Below, in pieces: positions 53,001-64,000 of a DNA stretch of 64,000 nt. The notes below the pieces were generated by a model. The model saw only the letters and a list, made by a program, of their open reading frames with translations, was not told where the DNA came from and did not search any database. The stretch comes from Anaeromyces robustus (taxonomy: Eukaryota; Neocallimastigomycota; Neocallimastigomycetes; Neocallimastigales; Neocallimastigaceae), in the NCBI GenBank assembly GCA_002104895.1, contig MCFG01000312.1, positions 1 through 64,000 on the forward strand. Reading direction: 5' to 3'. The number at the start of each line of letters is the position of its first letter. Positions within the stretch are counted from its first letter, which is position 1. The position numbers and the translations under genes are program-made.

Positions 53001-53077
53001 TTCTTTATTTTATCATTTAAGCATGTTAATCTCACTTTATCTTTTATTTTATCATGTAAACATGTTAATCTCACTTT
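53001..53077 (+). repeat. Two-copy direct repeat of about 39 bases
   Basis: Two adjacent copies share TTTTATCAT, then TAA, CATGTTAATCTCACTTT, with three or so differences. A small local duplication of unknown role. Confidence 0.8.
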
Positions 53078-54339
53078 TTTTTTTAATTATTTTATACATA
53101 GCATATTGTATTATATAAATAATAATTAAATGTATTTTATTATATATTGATTATTGATTATTTAATTAAAATACTTGAATTTCAATTAATTATTAAATAA
53201 ACATGAGATAAAAAGCATATAATTATAAAAATTCTAATCATTGTTATTTTTTTTTTTTATTAAATATAGTATAGATTATTATGTCTATATTTAATGGTAA
53301 AAAATAAATATATATATATGACTTTTGGTTATTAAAAATTATACTTTGGTTTAAATGTAAAAAAAAAAAAATATAAATAAAAAATTAATTTAATTACAGT
53401 TTTTTTTTTTTTACCAAATTTTCAGTATAATATGATTATGCTTAGAAATAAATAAATAAATAATATTTATATAAATATTATAAATATTATTTAAATTACA
53501 CCAATATATATGTAAATTTAAAAAATAAAAAAGTTTAAATAAAAGTTAATTTATTATATTATTGTTTAAAATACAAGACTAATAAAGTAAACAATTATAG
53601 AAAGAATATTACTATAAGTTCTTTTTTTTTTAATTAGCTATGTATTATACACTTATATTTATCAATTTATTTTATCTTTAAATTTTATTTTATTTTATTT
53701 TATTTTATTTGATGAATAAATATAAATTGCATTATTGAACTTTTTTTATATAATAAATAATAAATATGACATTGAATTTCTAAATAATAGTGGATAGAAA
53801 AATTAATAAATTTAAATTTTAAATATTTAAAATATCTATAATTAATTGAAGAAGTTGTGTAACCTCGAAAAAAATAACCAATAATTTAACAGAATATGGA
53901 TAAATCGTTCAATAGATAATTTGATTAATATAATAAATTTTTTTTTTATTAATATAATTAATTTACTTATTTATTGATATTCATAAGTTTCCAACTTTAA
54001 AATTTCTTTTTTTTTTTTTTTAAAATTTTATTATTGTTTTTATAACGAAAAAAATTGTTTTTTTTTTTTTTTTTTAAATACAATAAGATCAATATAAAAA
54101 AAACGAAAAAAAAATTGTTACAATAAAAAAGAATTGTTACAATAAAAAAAATTGTTACAATAAAAAAAAAGTTGTTACAAAAAAAAAAAAAAAAAAAAAA
54201 ACAATAAATTAAACAAATAATAAATTAAATAAACAAATAAATTAAATAAACAAATAAATAATATATATAAGTATTTATAAACTAGTTTAAATTCTTGAAA
54301 AAAATTTTTCCAAAAAGGAAATATATTAATAAAAATAAA

Positions 54340-55218
54340 ATGTCAGAAGAAAAAACAATATTTTCTGTAAAGGAAGATGGTTTCTTTGGAGAACTTTTTA
54401 AACCTGAAAATAATGAATATCAAGATAAAGTTTTAATTATTTGTCCAGGTTCTCCAGGTGATTTTGAAAAGGTTAAAACAACATGTAAAGGTATAACTGA
54501 TAGCGGTATAACAACTCTTGGTCTTAATTATTATAGTGCACCAGATACCCCAACTACTTTAAGTCATGTTCCATTAGAATATGTTGAAAAAGCTGCTATT
54601 TATTTAAAATCTCTAGGTTTCAAAAAAGTAGGTATATGGGGTATTTCTATGGGTGCTGTATATGCTCTTTTATGTGCATCTTATTATCCAGAATTAATTA
54701 GTTTAGTTGTTGCAGCTAGTCCAATGTATTATGTTGTTCAAGCTATGGATAGTAAAAAAAATGTATCATTAGAAGGAAGTGCATTTTCATATAATGGAGA
54801 AGATATTCCATTTGAACCTTATAGAGAACCTATGACATTTTTTAAAAACTTTTTTCAAACTATTAAAAATTTGGAACCAAATCTTTATTATTTATATGAT
54901 CCTTTAATGGGAAATATTCCAGAAGAACATATTATTCCAGTAGAAAAAATGAAAGCTCGAGTTTTATTAATTTCTGGTAAAATGGATAATCTTTGGCCAT
55001 CAACACAATCTGGTGAATTAATTATAGAAAGATTAAAAGAAAAAAATTATTCTTATCCATATGAACATTTAATATTTGAACATGGAAGTCATTTAATGGT
55101 CCCATTTGATACTATGAACGGAAAAATATTTAAAGCTGAACGTCAATATCCAGAAGATGCTAAAAAATATAAAAAGGAACATATGAATAAATTAATTGAA
55201 ACATTTAAAATTTGGTAA
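54340..55218 (+). CDS. Alpha/beta hydrolase, BAAT/acyl-CoA thioester hydrolase-like, intronless
   Basis: Serine hydrolase of 292 residues. I chose the ATG at 54340 (AAAATAAAATGTC) because the in-frame codon upstream at 54295 is TTG. The nucleophile is Ser103 in GISMG, preceded by LKSLGFKKVGIWG. The acid is likely Asp216 in LLISGKMDNLWP and the base His251 in HGSHLMVP, giving a complete catalytic triad in the right order. The N-terminal strand VLIICPGSPGDFEKVK has the oxyanion-type PGSPG. The layout and the AASPMYYV segment after the nucleophile elbow resemble the BAAT C-terminal/dienelactone hydrolase group, mostly bacterial in small stand-alone form. Substrate is unknown (thioester, ester or amide). 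There is no signal peptide, so it is cytosolic. Absence of introns among intron-rich neighbours fits transfer but does not prove it. Confidence 0.85.
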   Translation: MSEEKTIFSVKEDGFFGELFKPENNEYQDKVLIICPGSPGDFEKVKTTCKGITDSGITTLGLNYYSAPDTPTTLSHVPLEYVEKAAIYLKSLGFKKVGIWGISMGAVYALLCASYYPELISLVVAASPMYYVVQAMDSKKNVSLEGSAFSYNGEDIPFEPYREPMTFFKNFFQTIKNLEPNLYYLYDPLMGNIPEEHIIPVEKMKARVLLISGKMDNLWPSTQSGELIIERLKEKNYSYPYEHLIFEHGSHLMVPFDTMNGKIFKAERQYPEDAKKYKKEHMNKLIETFKIW

Positions 55219-56052
55219 ATATAAAACCACATTGATTACAGGAAGAAAAAAAAACCAAAAATTAAATAAAATATGATATAATCAAATAATCAATTAATAT
55301 AATATTATGAATTTTTTGAATTTTTTATAATTTTATAATATTTATTAATTATATACATTAAAAATAAACAACAAAATTTCACATTTACTATTTAATTTTT
55401 AATTTTATTTATTTTTAAATAAATTCTTTATTTAGTTATAATAATAAACATATTATTATTAAAATAATCTATTATTACTTAATTATAATTAAATTTTAAA
55501 ATATATTATTAAATAAACAATTGTTTAATAATAAACATTTAATTATATGTATTTAATAAGTATGTATTATATTGATTATATTTTACTTATTAAATGATAT
55601 TATTACCTATCAAAAATAATTATTTTCTTTCAATTATTTAACTTAAATTTTTTTTAATATGACTATTATAATCATTATTAATCAGTATTATTTATTCTTA
55701 TGTTTTTTTTTTTTTTTTTTTTTTTTTATTTCATATTTTTACATATTATAATAAATATGAGAATAAAAATAAATATTTTAATATATAAATATTATAACCA
55801 TAATTTTTAATAAAAACTATTTTTAAAAGAAAAAGGGTTATTTAAATATAAAGATGACATGTAAGGATTTGTGTTTTTTATCATTGAGTTATTTGGAATT
55901 TTATAATAGGTTTTATTATAATACATTGAACGATATTGATACAAACTAGATATAATAAATTAAAATTTATATAAAGATATATATATTTATAGTTAAAAAT
56001 ATTATTATATTATTATATTATATATATATAATATAAATAGTAGTTATCTATA
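55219..56052. other. Convergent 3' intergenic region
   Basis: 0.8 kb of A/T-rich sequence between the hydrolase stop and the KAR5-like stop, with a T-run at about 55699-55727. No feature is supported. Confidence 0.7.
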
Positions 56053-59042
<2,990 letters not shown>

Positions 59043-59744
59043 TTTTGATTTAATTTTGATACTTCTTGAAATACTTGATATCTCTTAATAATTTTTTATA
59101 CTAATATAAATAAGTAAATTTAAAAATTAAAAGAAAAAATGTTTGAAATTTGAAAAAAAAAAAAAAATTCTTTTTCAAAAAAAAATTAGCCCCTTAATAA
59201 AAATTGAAATACATATTAAATAAATTATCAATAAAAATTTTTAAATTGAATAAATTTTATCACAATTAATTACAAAAATTGCGAATTTCAAAAAATAAAT
59301 AAATTTGATTTTGTGTAACCATTTTTAAGGTTAAAACTTTAATAGAAATCAAATTTAGTTGTATATATATTGTAAATATTGTAAATAGTATGAAAATATT
59401 AATTATAACTATGAATTATACTTTTATGTTCCAAACAATTTTTCAAAATCCATACAAACCATACAATTCTTCAAGATATTAGAATAAATTTATATAGATA
59501 ATTATAATGATTAATATTATGAGTAAGTTTGAATATGAAGAAATTATAAAAGAAAAACTTTAATAGAGTTAATATAAAATTAATTTTTATTTTAAGTTTT
59601 TAAAGAATTAATACTTTCTGTAATGCTAATAAAGATGAATTAAAGGATTTAAGTATTCATCATTATATTATTAATAATAATATTTTTATTATTATTTATT
59701 TATTTAGTTATTATTATTATTATTATTATTATTATTTATTAATA

Positions 59745-59901
59745 TTTGTTATTTGTTATTTGCTATTTGTTATTTGTTATTTGTTATTTGTTATTTGTTA
59801 TTTGTTATTTGTTATTTGTTATTTGTTATTTGTTATTTGCTATTTGTTATTTGTTATTTGTTATTTGTTATTTCTTATTTGTTATTTGTTATTTGTTATT
59901 A
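59745..59901 (+). repeat. TTATTTG heptanucleotide tandem array
   Basis: About 22 copies of TTATTTG with scattered T-to-C or G-to-C changes. A 7-base unit is open in all frames (Leu-Phe-Val-Ile-Cys-Tyr repeats), so long open frames here are artefacts of the repeat and not genes. Confidence 0.92.
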
Positions 59902-60288
59902 TTTTTATATAATTCCAGTATTTTATTTGCATATAACTGTTTTTTTTGTCAAAATAGAAAATATACAAATGATATTTTTAACTATCTAATACTTAAAATT
60001 AACCTTAAATAATACATAATATTGTTATTATAGCAAAATATATCCTTTTTTCTATAATAGACTACTTTATACTTTAATATAGTTATTAGTATTATGAAAT
60101 GATAATCATATATTAAATGTGAAAAACGATTATAATAATTACAGTTTATTATTTATTTATTTTTTTTTTATTATAAACAAAAATATTTATGAATGGGTCT
60201 ATATTTATACATACATATAAATCATTTATAATTATTAATATAGATTATACATATTTTGTATAATCCTTTTTATTTAATATATAAATAA

Positions 60289-60317
60289 ACAAATAAACAA
60301 ATAAATAAATAAATATA

Positions 60318-60348
<31 letters not shown>

Positions 60349-60353
60349 ATGAA

Positions 60354-60384
<31 letters not shown>

Positions 60385-60389
60385 ATAGA

Positions 60390-60464
<75 letters not shown>

Positions 60465-60484
60465 GTAAATAAATAAGTAAATAG
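60289..60484 (+). repeat. AAAT tetranucleotide array
   Basis: Nearly 200 bases of AAAT units with rare substitutions (AAAC, GATA, GTAA). Simple-sequence DNA. Confidence 0.92.
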
Positions 60485-60806
60485 AGAATTTAATATTTTA
60501 TTTATTAATCGTTAATGGTTTAAAGATTAATTTTTATTTATTTATTGATTTATTAATTTATTTATTTATTTAAGCAAATGTTCTGTAATAAAAACCATTT
60601 TAATATATATATATAATATCCTTTGGTATATATTGTAACTAACCTTTAGTTTTATTTTTATTTTTTTTTTTTTTTTAATAAAAGTTTAAATATTTCAATT
60701 GTCATTGATTATTATTATACCTATTTTTTTTTTTAACTTTTTAATATGAAATATATATATAAATTTTTTCAAATTTTCATTAATAAAATAATTATTAAAT
60801 TTAACA

Positions 60807-61395
60807 ATGAAAAACGTTGAAACAGATAATAATGATTTTATGGATGAAATTCAAAATACCCCAAAATTAAAAAGAAAAAAACTTTATATTTTTGAGAAAA
60901 TGATATCAGAAGCAAATATATATTGTCATATTGATGAAATGGAAAAGGAAAAGTCAGATTTTTCAAGTAAAGGAAATACTGAAGAAATAATAATTATTGA
61001 TGATGATGATGATGTAGAAAGGTAAAATGGTTATTTTTTTTTAGTTTTTTTTTTTTTTTATCCTTTAAAAAAAATAATTTTTAAATTTTTTTCTTATTTT
61101 TAGTATTAATTTTTTCTTTTTTTTATTAAAATTTATAAAATATACTCAAAAACTTTTTTTTTTGAAAGACGTTACTAATTTTTTTTTTTTTTTTTTTTTA
61201 TAAAATAATTTAATTAATTTATATTTAAAGTTATATTAAAAGACATAACAAGAAAAGAAAAAAGAAAAAAAAGAAGTAAAAATAATAATGATAATAAAAT
61301 TAAATATTCAAATAATAAAATATTAATATATTATAAAAATTATTTTTTTTTAAATTATTAGATAATAAAAGTTTTATTTTTGAAATATTAAAATA

Positions 61396-61426
<31 letters not shown>

Positions 61427-61837
61427 AAATGATTTTTCTATATATATAGTCCTGTAGTTATTAATTTAGAAGAAAAAGAAGATACACCTGTTATTATAGT
61501 GGATTCGGATGATGAAACAAATGAAAACATAATTTTAAATAAGGAATTTCATAAAAGAAAGGGTTCATATAAATTGGATTTTTACAAAAATAATGAAACA
61601 TCTTCAAATGGGACAATTAATGGAAATGAAAATAAAAATTATTCATATACAAATAAAGAGGATAAACTGGAAAAATATGCACTTAATGATATATCAAATG
61701 CAATTATTACTGGTAAATTAAACAATTTAAATGAATTAGATGAAGCATTAAAAAAACATGGGATTTTTGTTGACAGTTCTGATAATGAAACTATAAATGA
61801 TAACGTAAAGCATAATTTATCAGATGATAAAAATGAA

Positions 61838-61880
<43 letters not shown>

Positions 61881-64000
61881 TATTAGAAGATGAAAGTATA
61901 AATAATAATGTTAACAAGATTTCTTCAGTAGATAAAAATACAAAAAATTTATTAAATGATGATAATAATATAAATGAGACAAAAAATATAAAAGAATATT
62001 TAATAGGAGAAAAGAATATAAAAGAAAAACCCCTTCCTTTGCTAAGTAATAGAAACATTAAGGAAAATATTGAAAAAAATAGTCCCAAGAAACACACTTT
62101 AAATAGTAAAGGTGTGAAAAATAAAATTAAGTATAAAGATGAAAAAAATAGTATAGAAAAATATTTTTTAAGAAATAAAAAAATAAAAGATAAAGAAGAT
62201 GAAAAAGAGAAAGAAGCAGAAGAAAAGAAAGAAGTGGAAGATGGAAAAGAGAAAAAAATTAATAATAAACAAAATTCTTCACAACCTTTAAATAATAAAA
62301 ATGTTAAAGATAAAATAGAACAGAATACAATAGAAAAGTATTTATTTAATAAGAAAGATATAAAGGATATAAATGTGAAAAAAGAAATTAAGCCAATTTT
62401 GTTAGATATTGAAGCAAAAACGGATGATATCAAGAATGATTTATTAAGTGATGAAAAAACATCAAAAGATATTAAGGATTATTTATCACAAAATGATAGT
62501 ATTACAGATGGTATTCAAGATAATTTATTAGAAGATTTATCAGGAAATTCAAATATAAAAAATATTACAAATGAAAATTCCTCAAGTGAAACTATAAAAT
62601 TTGATATTGAAGATGATTTATCAGATGATTTAGATTTAATAACAATGGACCAAGAGAAAGATAGGTAAATTATTAATCATTCTTATGTATATATAATGTT
62701 TTTATAACTTTTATTTTTATTATATATATTGAAATATTATATTTAAATTATTGTATATATTTTTATATTATTTAGATTATTTGGAATAAAAAATGAATTA
62801 GATTTATCCCAAAATAACGAAGAAAAAACAATAATAAAACCAGACAAATCAGAAAATATGCAAGAAGGTCAAGACATAACCAATAATTTGTCAAAAAAAA
62901 CAGAAGAAATGATGGAATTAATTGAGAAAAAAATTAATAAATTAGATGAAATTAACACAGTTAAAAAGAGAAAATCTGAAACATCAATGTATATATAAAA
63001 GAAATTATTATTTATTATTATTATTATTATTATCATTATTATCATTATTATCATTATAATCATTATTATTACTATTTAGATAGTATTTCTATTTAAATAT
63101 AAAAAAATTTTTTAATATTAACCTTTGTGATTATTTTTTATTATATTAAATATTAAAGATTTGACGATAATTCATCAAATAAAAAAAGAAAACCGTTGTT
63201 TAACTTAAAAGAGGAAATAAAACATAGAGAAGATGTTGATCTATTTATTAATTTTGATTTTGAAAAATTTGAAAAAGAATTTGTAAGTAGAAAATATATA
63301 TATGTGTTTTTATTTTCATTTTTATTATTTATTCATGTTTAATAATATATATTTATATATAAATATATATTATTTTTATTAAAAGGATGAAGAAGTAGAA
63401 AATTCAACATCAAACATTGGAACTGAAAATCCTGAACAAGGTATATCTTCTGTATCAAATTATTCTGAAGAAGAAAATGAAGAATATGAAGAAGGAATGG
63501 AGGATAAAACTTCCTTAACTAAAAAAGAAACAAGAGAATTAAAAGAATTTATGAAAAATGATGAAAAAAAGTTTTCATCTATTATTGTAAATATATTTCC
63601 TGATTTTCAAAAAGACTTTAATAATTGGCATTATAAACTTTCTACTACTAATAATAATACAAATACTAAGTATTTGAGGAATAGAAATAATAAAAATATC
63701 TATGATATGTGTCTATCAAGTAAATATCATTACATATCATTTTTTTCTAATAATATTATTATATTTAAATTAATTTTAATAATCTAATATAAAAAAAAAA
63801 AAAAATTTTTTTTTACCTATTATTTAATATGATTAGGTCAATCCATATGTAATTTGATTGTATCTCAAAAATTATTTTATATTTATTTTAAAAATAAAAT
63901 AAATGAATTTCAAGATCGATATCTTGAATTATTATTAAAAGTATTATGTTTTGAATCTAATATTATACATTCCAGGAATGCTATGATATGTATAAAAGAT
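60807..64000 (+). CDS. SUMO-interacting-motif-rich nuclear protein, 3' end outside the window
   Basis: Exons 60807-61021, (optional 61231-61275), 61450-62664, 62776-62988, 63159-63282, 63386-63719 and 63837 to the window edge read in one frame of about 800 residues so far. Near the N-terminus are three SIM-like motifs, hydrophobic runs followed by acidic residues: EEIIIIDDDDD (about residue 64), PVVINLEEKED and PVIIVDSDDE. A long disordered Asn/Lys/Glu-rich middle follows, then a more complex C-terminal part. This includes FINFDFEKFEKEF, an acidic patch, LKEFMKNDEKKFSSIIVNIF and YLELLLKVLCFESN. The last segment looks helical. I do not recognise the family with confidence. A CANIN-type SMC5/6 localisation factor (SLF2/Nse6-like) would fit SIMs plus a helical C-terminus, but this is speculation. 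The basic optional exon (KRHNKKRKKKK) could be a nuclear signal. Confidence 0.7.
61231..61275 (+). other. Candidate optional exon encoding a basic nuclear-signal-like segment
   Basis: Between the first and next certain exons, 45 bases lie between an AG (after TATTTAA) and GTAAAA. They are in phase and encode a stretch with YIKRHNKKRKKKK. Skipping or including it keeps the frame (ER/SPVV or a Lys-rich insert). The A/G-rich composition could also be chance. Confidence 0.4.

Larger units (their letters stand above)
50748..54339. other. Intergenic region between divergent genes
   Basis: This 3.6-kb stretch lies between the start codons of the CotH-dockerin gene and the alpha/beta hydrolase. It includes a G/C-richer island at about 51320-51480, a hairpin-forming ACATGGAAT/ATTCCATGT pair at about 52208-52252, a TTAT run (about 52679-52720), a 39-base direct duplication (53001-53077) and GTTACAATAAAAAA repeats (about 54115-54185). 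No complete gene is seen. Confidence 0.6.
59043..60806. other. Divergent intergenic region with microsatellites
   Basis: 1.8 kb between the start codons of the KAR5-like and SIM-rich genes, so it should hold both promoters. It contains a TTATTTG heptanucleotide array and a long AAAT array (both listed). No other element is recognised. Confidence 0.65.

Noticed and set aside
59746-60012. Two overlapping 78-88 residue frames rich in LLFVICY
   Set aside because: Product of the TTATTTG heptanucleotide repeat, which is open in all frames.
60601-60660. ATATCCTTT followed by TTGTAACTAACCTTTAG, resembling a second U12 intron
   Set aside because: Intergenic and too short to be an intron, with no flanking coding frames.
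61639-62433. 264-codon minus-strand frame opposite the SIM-rich gene
   Set aside because: Antisense shadow of Lys/Glu/Asn codons, Phe/Ser/Leu-rich throughout.

Overview
The window is nuclear DNA of a very AT-rich fungus, most likely an anaerobic gut fungus (Neocallimastigomycota). Three things support this. One gene encodes a secreted CotH-kinase protein ending in three tandem fungal dockerins (CBM10 type), a signature of gut-fungal cellulosomes. The other genes are eukaryotic orthologues broken by many short, AT-rich GT-AG introns. The space between genes is almost pure A/T with long A, T, TTA and TAAA runs. No tRNA, rRNA or CRISPR array was seen.

Layout (exon joins were worked out by hand; each listed multi-exon model keeps one open frame): importin-9/Kap114 (+, 3907-10200, 23 exons); a large disordered protein (-, 11103-14387); a small secreted protein (-, 16969-17378, 2 exons); PRPP synthetase (+, 19829-21555, 4 exons); a MITE-like element (21761-22330); Rrp8 rRNA methyltransferase (-, 23225-24615, 3 exons); a 13-kb gene-poor stretch; an intronless SLC5/SGLT-type sodium/solute symporter (+, 37605-39371); a coding-like island (-, about 40791-41212); a WDR44-type WD40 protein (-, 42899-46443, 2 exons); the CotH-dockerin protein (-, 48513-50747, 3 exons); an intronless alpha/beta hydrolase (+, 54340-55218); a KAR5/GEX1/Brambleberry-type nuclear fusion protein (-, 56053-59042, 12 exons); and a SUMO-interacting-motif-rich protein that runs off the right edge (+, 60807 to beyond 64000).

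There is no operon or single pathway. The set mixes housekeeping functions (nuclear import, PRPP supply, rRNA base methylation, vesicle traffic) with lifestyle genes (dockerin protein, sodium symporter, hydrolase). The two intronless metabolic genes look bacterial in family and may be transferred. The most notable findings are a textbook U12-type AT-AC intron in the importin-9 gene, a karyogamy-factor gene in a lineage with no described sexual stage, the SGLT-type symporter, and a MITE with 9-bp flanking repeats.
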